A stretch of 64,000 bases of DNA from Klebsormidium nitens (taxonomy: Eukaryota > Streptophyta > Klebsormidiophyceae > Klebsormidiales > Klebsormidiaceae). Both the position numbers and the translations under genes were made by a program. Location of the stretch: contig DF237215.1 of assembly GCA_000708835.1 (NCBI GenBank), forward strand, positions 1 to 64,000. Reading direction: 5' to 3'. This document shows, in pieces, positions 23,682 through 35,486 of this stretch. Below the pieces are notes generated by a model. That model worked only from the letters and a program-made list of their open reading frames with translations, did not search any database and was not told the DNA's origin. Position 1 is the stretch's first letter, and every line of letters starts with the position of its first letter.

Positions 23682-23918
23682 ACATCATCTTTTCAGCATG
23701 ATAAAGAACGGCTTTAACACACTCTAGCCGGTAAGCGCACGCAGCCGCCAGTCGAGATTGTCTTCATCAGAGTTCTACGGGATCCGAAAGCTACTAGGAC
23801 TGAATGCAAAATCGTAGAAAGTTCTAGGCAACTAGTGCCAATCCTGGCCAACGAGTGCTTTTTTGATGACCCATGCAAGTTCGACAGTACGCACAGAGGT
23901 TCCCCTAAAGCCGTGTCA

Positions 23919-25734
23919 TCACTCCTCGACATTGATAAGCATACCCTTCTCCGTCAGCAAGCAGCTCTTCCGTGAGCTTATAGGAGACTGCAGCTCTTGC
24001 AGTTGACGATCCTGCGCAACGAAATACTCAAGTTTCAAACACCAACCTGGAAGCGACTGGGAGATTGCAGAAGATGAAAATCCGGGTGACTTGAAATTTA
24101 GCTATGCGTGGCCGCCATGTATTACTTGTCATAATATCTCTTCATACGGTGTGCTACGTGAGATGTGGCGAGAGATGACCAGCCCAAGAAGAGAATTGAT
24201 GGAATGAAAGCCTCAATTTTACCTTGATTTCTCTGTCTACCAAGAGCAGCTTGATGAGCAGCTCCATCTCAGTCTCGCCGTCTACTTCTGCAAGCAAGAG
24301 AACGATTCTATTGTCGATGCTTGAGAGGCTTTGGATTCAGATTGCTCTTTGTTGGACGAACCCTTCCGTGAAACTTAACTAAGGGCCCGCAAGTCGACTG
24401 TGAAGTTTTAGTCGCTTGTTCTTGACTCGGCAGATTGATGGCTAGCCAGGCAATCCGAGCGGGAAAGGTCAAAATAGATCTTCGTTTGGCGCAGCTTACC
24501 GTCCTCAGAGCCACACTCCATATCTGCCTCTGCGCCGTCTTGGGTTGTAGATTCTTGAGCGTGTGAGGGTAAGCAGATTGTCATGTCAAGACTGTCTTGG
24601 CCATCCACACTGATCGGTGATCCAAAGCCGGAAAGCTCGTCTAGGCTATCTGTATCTTCATTTATGAAGTCTCTCCCAGTTGGTCCCCCACTGCTTGAAA
24701 TCGCGCACTTCGCAAGTGTATCAATCTGGATAGCAGAGCCGGGCAAAGCTGTTTGGTAAGCGAATCAGACGTCAAAAAAGACAGAAATTGCATCACTCGA
24801 AGTCACCTGCAGAAACTGATTTGGATCTGCATAATTAGAAAGAGACGGCCTTTTACGGACAGGCCTCTGTTCTTCGTTCTGCAAATCTGCTCTTGGCCGA
24901 TGATATCACTATGTCACTCACCATAGACTGTAGGTCTGCTTTCTTCCTCGTTATGATCTGTGCCATGTCGGAACACCTCTGTAACGCACAAAGGGGCGCA
25001 GACCTACTCAGAGCAATCCGAAGGACTGAATCTGTGATGAATACTATCAACAGCTCGCGAGGCTGCACCAGGACGTTACAAGGATAGGGCAGTTCATTGG
25101 AAGCAGGAAGAGATACGTAAAGACTTCAGGCCTTCTACTAGCTGATATTTTCTGCAATTAGCAACAAAATACGCACCTGCAATGTGTCGCGAGCCTGTTC
25201 ACAAACCCAACAAGGAGTCAGCAACAATTGATTGTCCAGAATCTAGCTTTCTGTCAGGAAACCAAACATAGCCAAACTAGCAAGAGGATCTGCTTTCAAA
25301 TAAGCTTGACGGACATGACAAGAGAGGCATCATGACAGCATTCGGTCAGGACGTTGTATTCTACCAAGCTGGTTTAAGCTGACGTGAAGCCCATCGGTTT
25401 GGTCCGGTGGCCGGCTAAAGCATGCTCGAAATACGCAGTACAGAAGTACCTTGTAACTTTAGACAACCGCTTGACTCACCGACTGGATCTCTGCTCCTAC
25501 TTTCCAGTGTGCTTCTGCGGACTTCTGTGATCTAACGTCAACTGCAGTTGTTGAGATTGAAGAAGTGGGGGCTCCCTGAAAGTCGGTTTCTCGCTCGAGC
25601 GCCTCATTCGCAGCTAAACTCGGTGCAGCCTTGCTCATTCCAGTGTCCCCGTCCAGATTCTGAGCAGTCAGTGCATATGAACTTTGGGTCCCTTGCTCAT
25701 TAGCGCCAGCTATTTCTACGAGCTCCATGATCAT
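23919..25734 (-). CDS. Unknown acidic/helical protein with an 18-bp microexon
   Basis: Exons on the minus strand are: 25480-25734 (start MIMELVEIAGANEQ), 25177-25194 (18 bp, ARDTLQ), 24922-25062 (47 codons, PRELLIVFITDSVL and RCSDMAQIITRKKADLQSM), 24500-24748 (SISVDGQDSL-type acidic, Ser-rich), 24223-24287 (VDGETEMELLIKLLLVDREI) and 23919-24011 (DRQLQELQSPISSRK, ending NVEE and stop). All junctions agree in phase except 24922 to 24748. A small exon near 24807-24826 may lie there, or the donor differs. The C-terminal half looks like a short coiled coil. No family is recognised. Confidence 0.55.
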
Positions 25735-26726
25735 GTGCGCTGAAGGAGAAAAGCAGCACTCGCAATGCTAAACCACTTCTACGAAGAAAGCACGTTGACT
25801 AGTTCTGCATCATGAAGCACTTGTAAGATACAGCCATAGATTCCGCCATTTTCGAGGCTGCAGGCTACATGAGTGCTGCTTAGTCAAAAAACAGCGGCCT
25901 GGAAGATAAAGCACCATCTTTGATCGGCCCTCCCCGGAGTGTGCTTTGGAGCCACACCCAGACCACTGCCAGATCGACCAGCAAAGTTTGCGCTTGCCGC
26001 CTTTGCGTTGCGCGGCTTTGTGTTGCTTGCTGTTGGGGCGTCGCGGCCGCGATTCGATCCCGCGACGCCGCCCCCGACCGTGGCAAACTTGAAACCCTGC
26101 TGGACGCCCGTGGGCCGCCCGGGGCGTGACTGGATCGGACGTCCAAAGAGAAGTACGCGGACGGTCCAGTTCTATGTAAGTTTTGGACGGATCGAGATGA
26201 CCGAATCTACTCGGCCGGTGACTCGTACCGGCCGGGTATCTCCAGCCCGTAAATGCAGGCGGTATCGGCCGGTAGGTGCAAAATGAGCCATGCGATCGAC
26301 CGGGGAAACCGCGCAGACTCCCAGTTCAGATTTTGCGGAAGTCGGTGCAGTATTTGACACCGTTGACTTGGTTCTGTCGTGGTGTAGAAGACGTTCTGAC
26401 GTCTTGCTCTTGGCCCGTGCCACAAGAAGGGTCGTCGACTACAGTGGGGAGCACTAGATCCGCACGCAATAACAGGACGCCGCACAGGCCACCATTATTT
26501 GGACAATTTGGGGGACGACACCACTGCAAGACTTGCAGCTTGTCGCAGCGGTTCCCCTCAGTGGTTTCGGAGGGGCTCGCAAGAAGTGGATACACGTACG
26601 AGTAGCCGCTTAGACTCCTTGGTTATTCTATGCTTAGCGTGGTTCATGATCGATTAGAATTTTGTTGTTGCTGATGCTTTGTGAAAGGCCCGGTGAAACG
26701 CTAGTGCTGGTGCCGCCTTTGCAGCC
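25735..26726. other. Divergent intergenic region with a GC-rich, possibly coding island
   Basis: It separates the minus-strand gene (ATG 25734) from the plus-strand coiled-coil gene (ATG 26727). A GC-rich plus ORF (25939 to about 26176, ending at a GTAAGT donor) could join across an intron to 26492-26605, which contains RHHCKTC, reminiscent of a FYVE-type zinc finger core. The CxxC before it is missing, so a gene call is not justified. Confidence 0.3.
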
Positions 26727-29470
26727 ATGGACTTCGTTGATGCTCCCATCACCCGGCTCAGTTCTCTCCGTTCTTTGAAAACAGTGCCCAGCCTGAGCAG
26801 GGCCGAATATCGCTCAGGCCGTGAGGCGACTCCTTCTCAGCAAGAGCCTGATCAGAATGGGGATGTCGAAGTTGTGTACGACTCTCAAAAAGTTGCTGAG
26901 TTGCTGAAAGCAACACCAACAAAGAGAGGTGACAGTAGTTCTACTGCGCAGAACACCCCCCGTCAGGTCCTCCATAAGCTCAAGTCCGGGGATCACGGCT
27001 CGGCAGATAGAGATATAGTGGAAAACCTGAAGAAGCAGGTAGGACCAAGCTTGGTTGTCTGTGTTGGGGTGGTGATTGCCTCTGCCTAATGACATGTCCC
27101 TAATCACGAAGCCCCAGGGTTGGTCTGGAGGTCTTGAATCTACCTGCTTCCTGTTGATTTCCCATTGATCGACATTCAATTATATCTTTGCGTTTGTAAC
27201 CCTGCTACAGAATTGAGTTCTCTTACGCTGTCTACTGCCAGATGTGCCACAATAGTTCAGCCAGCAACTCTAGCGAAAGACTTTTGGGGCTGTTCATCTT
27301 TCCTCTCCAGTTTTGTTGGTTCAACCAGGACATGAGTCCTCCTGTTTGCAGTCTGTATCTTGAGCACGAATTCAACTTTACAGACGGTAAATCTGATTCG
27401 CAGCCATGTCCGATGTCGGGACACACAGAATTCCCGCCAAACAATCAGCACTAGAGTGCAAAGGGATTCCTGGTACCAACCAGACTTCTTTCGGTACCGG
27501 TTGCAGGTACTTATTCTCGAAAAGAAGCTGCAGGACCAAGAGTTGAACGGGACCCTGGCAGAAGGGACGAGCGCTCGCCTGCAGCTCAACGAATTCAAGG
27601 CCAGCGTGCAGAATGGACTCAAGACAGGGCTGCTGGAGCTGGAGCAGAGATACGAGGCAAGCCACGTTTCCTCTGAGATTTAGAGTTTCCAAACGCTTCT
27701 CTAATTCTCCGTGAGAGTGCAGTAGTTGAGGCAGAAGCAATGCGCTCTCCGTCTCTAGAGCGAGAAAGACAATCGAGGAGTGGGGTGCGCATCTTTCAAA
27801 TGTGCCTCCTTTGTGGAAGTATTGTGACGAGAACAGGGTGACGCTCCGGAGCCTAAAGGATTTGCAAGCAAAACGAGACTTACTAGTCGTTGGAAAGAAG
27901 CAAGAGAGATTAAAAGCTTGCCATGAGGCCTTCAATCAAAGTGAAGGACACAAATTCACGGAATTCGTATGATAAGCCGCTCAGCTTCTTATGGGAAACT
28001 CCTCTCGCAGAGAATCTTGGAGGGCATGGCCGAGTGCTTGACGGAGGAGCTGACGCGGATGCAGGATCACGTCATGCTGATGCAAGAACAGATTGACACC
28101 CAGAAGTCCATGCTGCAAAAGGTTGGGTCCTCGCGCTCTTAGTATAAAGTGGTTTGGAAGCAGCTCGTTCTTCGTTGTCACAGGTACCCGTTCTCCAGCT
28201 TACAAGCAGTATCCTGATCTGGCCGGATCGTTCGAAGCCTTACGAAGACCCTGCGATCTCACGGACTGTCGGCGTCTTCAAAGAACATGTTAGGATCTCG
28301 AGATCAGCACTGGTTGCAAAAGAGAATCGAAGAGGCCCTAGGTCGAGGTCCTTTTGAGAAAAAGGCTAAGAATCAAGCCCGCTATTTATGTGCCGCTTTC
28401 GAGCAGCGGCACGAACTTGATCATCATCCGAGATGCACATAGAAATGGAACCGCTTTTTTCGTTGCCCTCACAGGTTATCCCAGACATGCAGAAGAAGAT
28501 GGACCACGAAAAGACTTCCTACTCGTAAGGTCCTTTGCGCCTCCTTTCAATCATTCTATGGGCTGTCGATCAGAACCATTGAGCTGGGGTTCGATTTCGC
28601 CTTCTTGTATCTGTTTCTGAGTCCAGGGATTCTTGCATCCAAGGCTGTCTTACCTCAGATTCCCTTCTCTCTATGAGGACTTTCCTACTTTCGAAAGGCC
28701 GTACATACAATTCTTATCAAGTGAGAAGCATCTCCGTTGTCGGCTCGGACGCTGGTCAGTACGCGCATCAAAGAGGAGCTTGCGCTGCGTCTCCGAAACG
28801 GGTCGGTAGAGCCCGCATGCTTCCTATTGCTTTAGGATCCTATCCGCGGGTACTTCCGCCACTGAAGCTTTGAACCAGAAGCTGACTCGATAATGTTCTC
28901 AAACGCGATTTCGCGCTTTCGGATCCACTGAACCAGACTCGTCTTTGCGTGCAGCCTCGTCCAGAAGTCCATGCGAGACAGCAAGCAGCAGCTTCAAGAG
29001 GCTATCGCTCAACAGAACAAATCGGTGGGTTCCCATATCGTCGGCAGCAGATAGTTGCTGCTTGTTCCCAGGGCTCGATCTCTGCCGTCTCGAGTTTCTT
29101 GCATTGGACGATATGGAACAACACGTTTTCAGGAACGTACAACTTAAACATCAAGCAAGTGAGTCTTCATTCAAGGGAATGTTGTGACTTTGATTGTTGA
29201 GCTGGAACGCGCGGGCCGGAAACTTTCTCAAGCTGGTTTACAGAGGAAAAAGCTTGAAAAAGCTTCGTCCTTTGGTAGAATAGCGTTTTGTAGGTGGTCT
29301 GGGGAGTGAGCTACGATGTCTCTTAAGTGGATCTGGTTTTTCCGCGACAGCAACATGCGACTCACCCGGCGCAAACCTCCTTTTCTTCCTCCGCGCAGAA
29401 CCAGGACCTCCGTGACCGGATCGAGATGTTGGAGAAGGAGCAACACGAGAATAGCCTCAATCTGTTTGGG
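26727..29470 (+). CDS. Coiled-coil protein, family unrecognised
   Basis: Six exons join in phase: 26727-27038, 27507-27656, 28011-28121, 28475-28524, 28955-29024 and 29399-29470. The second intron is GC-AG. After a disordered, Ser/Thr-rich N-terminus of about 100 residues (MDFVDAPITRLSSLRSLKTV) the product is continuous alpha-helical heptad sequence: VLILEKKLQDQELNG, MAECLTEELTRMQDHVMLMQ, VIPDMQKKMDHEKTS, MRDSKQQLQEAIAQQNKS and LRDRIEMLEKEQHEN. The end is unresolved: candidate last exons follow acceptors near 29671 (IFLQETLCCCFVSRRR to stop) or 30295. A structural, cytoskeletal or chromosomal role fits a coiled coil but is inference. Confidence 0.65.
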
Positions 29471-30332
29471 GTAAGGCAACATTGGAGCCACACCTTGAGC
29501 AGTACGAGTTTGCGTTCCAGATTTAGCATCTTCCTATCCTCGTCTTCACTCTTTGATATCTCAGCAGCGGCCGACTGCCTTCTTTGTGGACTTCTCCTGA
29601 TACGCATAATTGCGTTGATTGTGGACGACGCGGGTGCCTCTCCTCAAAACTCGTCCGCCCGGCCTTTGCAGATCTTCCTTCAAGAGACCCTTTGCTGCTG
29701 CTTCGTCTCGCGGAGACGATACAAGTCCCCAATTTGGGATCGGGACTAGGCTTTGTCCTAAACGTGTACCGCAACTTACTAGATCAGAGCAAGGCCTTCT
29801 GAGCTAGCTAGCACTCTAGAAGCAGGAAGAAAGGTCGTGTATTAATTGCAATGATTAAATCGATGGATTGCGAACCTTCCTCTTACTGAGGTTTACTGCA
29901 AAACTATGATGAGAACCATGCCAACTCATGTCAAGTTCCGTCACTACCTCAAAAGTACCAGTTACTGCCTTTCCTACTCGTCACGGCGCACCTTGAACAA
30001 GAGTAAGATACATGACTTCGTGCGCTAAACGAAGAAAGCTTTTAGGTGCAACGTATCTCGCTGGTACAGTAACACTCAAAATCAGACGTTGCAATTGATG
30101 AAGTGCAGGAATAATGTGTCAAAGGCAACCAAAATGGTGTCGTGTCTGGCAGTTGCATCCAGACCGATCGAGAGAATAGGGATCAATCGTTGGTGCACTG
30201 GAGAGTTAAGATATACCGCAGCTGCTGATCGCGGCCAGGTTTACAATCATATACTATGGGATCAAACTTATTTGAATGTGCTACTGCCTTGCAGTTTATA
30301 CGTCATCTGCAAGTCTCTGAGCTTCTACGAGT
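29471..30332. other. Coiled-coil gene 3' region and convergent gap
   Basis: This stretch must hold the unresolved last exon(s) of the coiled-coil gene. Two acceptor-plus-short-ORF candidates (29671 and 30295) are the only structure seen. The facing LRR gene ends at 30333. Confidence 0.35.
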
Positions 30333-32667
30333 TCATTGCAAGATGCCGTCGCCATGACGGTTTCGAGCTCGATTGATCGACTCAACTAAGGCCTGGCTAC
30401 ATTCCGCTTTGAAGCGCTTGGTGAAAAAGGAGTTATGCAGCGGCCAATTTACGATGGACTCAGGCAGCTCTAGAAGAGCACTACAGCCGGCTAAATCAAC
30501 GATGGATATATTGCACCAATCTCCTACGCAACTTGGCAAACATCTTATCCCCGTACAGTCCTTGAAGCTGATTACTTTCAGCTTTTTCCACTCCCTAACC
30601 GACTCGGGAAGACCCTCCAAAGCAGTGCACGCCTCGCGTCCTTCATAGGTGCCCAAGATCAGGTTACGGAGAGTGTGCCATGAGCCTACACTCTGAGGCA
30701 AGGCCCTCAACCGATTGCAACCACTCAGAGTTGCCCACTCTAATGCCCTCCACTGGCCTACACTTTCTGGGAGGCACTTCAGGCCCGGACACGAAAGCTT
30801 GACGTCCTGCAAGCAGCCCCACGAGCCTACGGTTTCTGGCAACTGCAGCAATTGGGAGCTGTTCAAGTAGAGGGTTTTCATTTTTTTCCAGGCTCCAACC
30901 GCGCTCTCTGGAAGCGTCTCAACCTCCAAGCCGTTGATAGATAGCCTTTCGAGGTTGGTCCATCCTTCCGCGCTTTGTGGTAACGCTGCCATGCCGCCGA
31001 AGTACGCACACTGGAGGTTCGCCCAGGCCCCCACCTCTGACGGGAGAACCAAGTTCGTCTGACCCCTGTTATAAAATATCTTTCGCAGCTGCTTCCAATG
31101 GCCTGCTTCGCTGGGCAGCGATATTTTACCTCTCACAGCTGACTACATCCAACAGCTCCAAACTCTTCCATCCCCTGACTCCAGCCGAAAGGTCTCGAAG
31201 CTTGCTGCATAGGTTAATATTTACCACTTGGAGCCGAACGCAACGCTCGACCGAGTCAGGAAGGTGGTCTATTCCAATCTGGAAGAGGGAGAGGCGAGTT
31301 AAGGATTCCCATGATTGGAACCGCAGCGTCTGGAGCAGCGAAGCGCTGACACAAGCAGGCTCTTCTCTGTCTGGTGTTTCAGCTCGCAGTGTGCGCATAG
31401 ATGAGCATTGCGACAAAGTCAGGACCTCCAGGGCGAACCACCCTTGCGCTCCTCCTGGCAGGGCTCTGAGCTTGTCGCACCTTGTGGTGCTTGCCGCTCT
31501 CAGATGAGACCAGCTACCAACCCCCTCGGGAAGGGACTCGAGAGCAGCACAAGAGTAGACACTTAAATTCTCCAGATCTGTCCATCCAGCGACACTTTCT
31601 GGAAGATCGCGGATCTTGTCGCAGCAATCCAAGGTAAACCTGCGCAAGCTCCTCCATCCCGCCACCTCCAAAGGCAGCCTGACAAGTTGCTCGCACTTGC
31701 TGATTTCTGCAGATAGCAAGGACCTCCATTCCCCGACAGCTGCAGGGAGCTCACGCAAGCTGACGCCATGTAATGAGATCATCGTCAACCGGTGCCAAGA
31801 TCCTACAGCAGGTGGCAACTCTGTTACTCCGGGACACGACCACAGATGGAGCTTTTGCAGATTAGACCAGGCACGCACCTCCTTCGGAAGCGGCCTAAAT
31901 ATGGGTGCGTTGCGGATCTTAACTCGCTTGATCTGCTTCCAAGACGAGACACCTCCAGGGAGACCCTTCAGATTGGGGCAAGAATCTAGCACCAACTCTT
32001 GAAGGCTTTTCCATTTCCCAACCGCCTCAGCTGGAAACTCCGCAGCGGTCAGCTTTTCTAAGTTCAGAGACCGTAGACTTGTCCAAGACCTGCTTTCGGA
32101 AGGCAGTGCTTCGCAATGGAACAGCTCCAAGTTCTGCAGATTTGTCCACCGTCTGACTTCCTCGGAAACCTGGTCAAAGTCGAATTCAAACTCGCCATGC
32201 TCTACCACCAGGCCCTCGAGCTGGTTCCAACCTTTCACATTGCTTGGCAACAATTGCAGCGTCTGCAGCTGGCGCTGAGGCGTTCCATTGGAATCGAAAT
32301 GCAAATGCTTAATCAGGGTCCCGCTTAGGTCCAAATGATGTGTGACTCTCCTGAAAGTGGCTGCATGAGACACTGGCATTTGACTCTTTAATGTATAACT
32401 TTGCTCAAACAGAAGAGATTCGACGCGAGGAAAGACGCTCAAGAATCTGAACAAAACCTCCTCCATGTTTCGTTCATACTTGGGGCAGTCAATCCGCAAG
32501 CACCTTGTCGCCTCGCTCCCGATCGAGCGCCAGTGCCTGCAAACCTGACGGAAGCTTCTCAACGAAGCCTTGTTATCAAACCCCTCGTCCAGCATGCCCG
32601 CTACTCGGAACAGAATATCTTCTGGCAACAGGTCGTTGATACAGGCGGCTTGGCTTTGAGAAGCCAT
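30333..32667 (-). CDS. F-box and leucine-rich-repeat protein, single exon, one frameshift
   Basis: N-terminal F-box at residues ~10-60 from MASQSQAACINDLLPEDILF, with FRQVCRHWRSIGSEATRCL. About 20 LRRs of 21-24 residues follow, of the form LPxxVxxWxxLxxLxLxxC (for example LPESVAGWTDLENLSVYSC). A Trp sits at an almost fixed position in each unit. F-box/LRR proteins usually pick substrates for SCF ubiquitin ligases. The first frame stops at 31126 inside a repeat (KSLELLDVVSCE), and the repeats resume without loss in the next frame (ISLPSEAGHWKQL) down to the stop at 30333. One extra base at ~31125-31136 therefore breaks a ~777-codon gene. The frame is open upstream to 32877, but the F-box favours the start at 32667. 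It is intronless amid intron-rich neighbours. Confidence 0.8.
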
Positions 32668-32939
32668 TTTCGACTTACTACTACAAATGAGTTGTGTGAG
32701 AAGGAAGTCTCCTGCGCATGCGTTTCGGCGCGCGCGGCGATGCCGCGTCGCAGTCGCCGCGCCCGCCCGGATCCGCCAGTCGGACGGAACCACTGAGTTG
32801 GTAAACCCTCGTTTGAGGCCGGCCGCGCCCCTCAGGCCGACTGTTCGCCGTAGCGCGCCGCGCAAATTCTGAGTCACTCAGTCGGTACTGCAGAGAGCCA
32901 GACGTATTCGGTATTGATCCCCAACATAGAAGCCCAGCA

Positions 32940-34086
32940 ATGGCGGCGCATCACGAGGCTCGAGCTGCTTCCAGTCCTGGGGCCTTTTCCCTCTGCCTAT
33001 TGCTGCTCCTTCCCTTATGGAGCTGCGCTGTTCAAGCCGGCGCTTCCAGCGACCTACCGGTCAGAGAGCTGTCACTCCCTGAGCCAGACTTGGTGAACAA
33101 AGTTATCTTCAGCAACTTCTCAAACTGGACAAACCCTCTGCTCGGAGGACAAACCCGTGCCCTCCAGATGGTTAAGTGCCGGTCTCTCTCAAGCGGGCCA
33201 GCGTATGATCTGTACCAGGTTCAATCTCCCAATAGGGGTTGCGAATACCCCCCCACCTTGGTGTACTCTGAGCATCATCAGGCAAGGACATCTGAGCAAT
33301 GGCTGAAGATATTGGGTGTCTTTGTTTGTGTGGTTGTCGCGGGGGGGCTGGCAATCTCGGTGGGGCTACTCACTGTGGGGATGCTCATCACAATCGGCTT
33401 CGTATTCGTCGCCGCTGCTCTCTGCGGGGACGAAGCGTTCAAGCGCGATACCCTGGATGCATCTTCGCAAACTGAGAATATTGAGGATCTCCCACAAGCC
33501 TCTTGAGGAAGACACAACCGGGGCAGACTCAGCGACCCGCTCAACAGAGAGGAAAGCCCCCCATAGCAAGGACCCCGGGATTGTAATCATCTATTCGAGC
33601 CTTTTCGGCTTCTTCTGCCTCATTGCGACTCCCTTGGCTTTTGGAGCGTCCTTCCAGGTAGCATACTGCTTCAATTACGTCAACACCGTTGAGCAGCTTG
33701 GCCCGGTTCATATCCCCGATCCCTCTCAGGGCCTCAACCAATACCTGTCCTCACAGCCAGAGGGGGCCAACCTGACCCTCAAACTGTGCTCCACCGACCG
33801 TCTAAACTTCTACATAGGCTTCCCCGGAGATTGTGCGCACCTGGGGGAGCCGTATGGCGACCGCCTGCCTTAGGAGCACAGAGATGCGGACGCCTGTCCG
33901 GGCCCCGTGTTTCGTACGCTTATCCAAGTCAGCGCTTATACGACAGTTGTGCTCGTCGGTTTCGCCGTCTGTACTGGAATCGTTCGCCTCTTCAGATACT
34001 TGCTCGTGACGGGTTGCAAAGCCAAGGTTGTTCCTGCTACTGATAACAGGGGTAAGGAGCCAGAAGCTGAGGACTCTACGGTCTAG
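32940..34086 (+). pseudogene. Multi-pass membrane protein, frameshift plus in-frame stop
   Basis: Reading starts at 32940 with a signal peptide (LCLLLLLPLWSCAVQA). It continues through an extracellular segment with Asn-glycosylation sequons (FSNWTNPL) and a long hydrophobic stretch (LGVFVCVVVAGGLAISVGLL). The frame stops at 33506. The +1 frame carries on at once (LEEDTTGADSATRSTE) with a second membrane segment (IVIIYSSLFGFFCLIATPLA), then a TAG at 33871-33873. In that same frame the protein-like sequence continues (YTTVVLVGFAVCTGIVRLF, third membrane segment) to the stop at 34086. One indel and one nonsense change thus separate the pieces. It is a recent pseudogene, or an assembly error plus a real stop. 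Family unrecognised. Confidence 0.6.
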
Positions 34087-35486
34087 TCCTAAGGCTGAGG
34101 TTAGGAAACGGTTTGGCTTTGCTTTGAGTTCTTCTCTTTTAGGTTAACCTCTACTTCCTTCAGAAGGCGTGCTTCCACAGTTCCGAGGCCGCTATTTTAG
34201 AAGTTCTGCAAGATTTGATCTGTCACAAGCTTGTTGAACATTCTATCTAGTCCCATCCCTGATAACATTCAGACGCACCGTTTATTCACCGCGCCCTGGC
34301 AGCCCGCATCATGCAAGCTACACGCTTGGCGAAAGCTCGAACCTTTTTGTAGAGCTGATTATAAGATTTGTCACTAAGGTCCAAACACGAGGAGCACGTT
34401 ACGTGGCAAGCCTTTGAGTTCGTCAAAACCTACAACTGTGTCCGGGCCAGCTAGTCTCGAAATCTAGCACATCTGGAGACGCAGCCGCCACGCGCACTTT
34501 CGTGCACGGAGAGCTTCCTGAGTCGCTGTGGGGACGGTCCGCCTGGGCCGCTATGGTCCGATCAGCTTGATAACCTTGCACGTGCATGTTACCGCAAACT
34601 ATAATAGCTGGCGAACTTCAGAAAGTGTGATCGCGACGTACGGCTGACTAAGTCTTAATTGATCTGCTGCTCAGATGCATGCACATCATTTGTTACAACT
34701 CGTTGCATGATGGTCACTTTTCATACTCGCCGTAGCCAATAGGCCATAGGCTTCTCATGGCATACACATGTATGAGTGTTAGTCCCTTGTGCCTCAGTGC
34801 TATCTCATGTTTAGCTACTTCGACTACGCTTCTACCAGCTGTTCTCAAATACGCTGTACCAACTACCTCTGACTAGACTTTGGCATCTACTTATTCGAGA
34901 TCGACCTGGGCGTACGTGGACAGTAGTCTAGAGATCGTGGTGGCCGAGCGGATAGGAAGAAGCTGGCATAGGCGAGTCGTCAGAAGAGGCTTGCAGAACC
35001 GGGCTGAGACTTGATCTAGGTAACACGCCGGGCCATTAAAAAATGCCTGCCCCGTACTTCATAGCTTAGGGGATCTTTTCAATGAGGGGAAAAAGGAACC
35101 GGCGGGGCACCTTATCACATACCTCGGAATCCAGCACCAGGTACAACGGATAGAAAGTCATCTGCTGACAGCTGCCACTCCTCTGCCACTGGTGCTGAAC
35201 AATGCAACAATGAACAGAAGAATGCTGTCCCGTTTTAGCACCATGCAATAAAGGACGATCGAGGGAGGCAGTTCGAGAATAGGATGCGCTGCAGTGGGCA
35301 AGAAACTTAGATGACAAGGCTTGATACCGAATAAAAGTCAGTCCTTCTGGATGATTGCTAATAGAGGCTCTGCTCCGTGGTATGGAGTTTGGCCGAAGGC
35401 TTGCTAGGGCTTGGGCTTGGGCTTGGGCTATTGCTTGCCTGTAATGCAAAATCATGGGGGACATGTTAGAAACGATGACTCATGGT
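34087..35486. other. Intergenic; possible retrotransposon 3' flank
   Basis: No gene is supported. 34.1-35.0 kb has only short ORFs. 35.07-35.46 kb holds a minus-strand ORF next to the retrotransposon fragment and a short TTGGGC repeat (about 35405-35430). The GTGGTGGCCGAGCGG at 34938 resembles a tRNA D-arm start but has no acceptor or T-arm partner. Confidence 0.4.

Noticed and set aside
27378-27935. 185-codon minus ORF
   Set aside because: It runs antisense over the exon at 27507-27656 of the plus-strand coiled-coil gene; its Leu/Ser-rich content is the complement of the heptad codons.
31110-31136. A 27-bp GT...AG segment at the LRR frame break taken as an intron
   Set aside because: It is too short for a spliceosomal intron, and removing it leads to a stop rather than to the continuing LRR frame.
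34938-35020. tRNA-Ser/Leu-like start (GTGGCCGAGCGG)
   Set aside because: No matching acceptor stem, no anticodon loop in place and no TTCGA T-arm at the right distance.
35405-35430. TTGGGC repeat as an interstitial telomere
   Set aside because: Only about three units and not the plant or algal TTTAGGG or TTTTAGGG unit.
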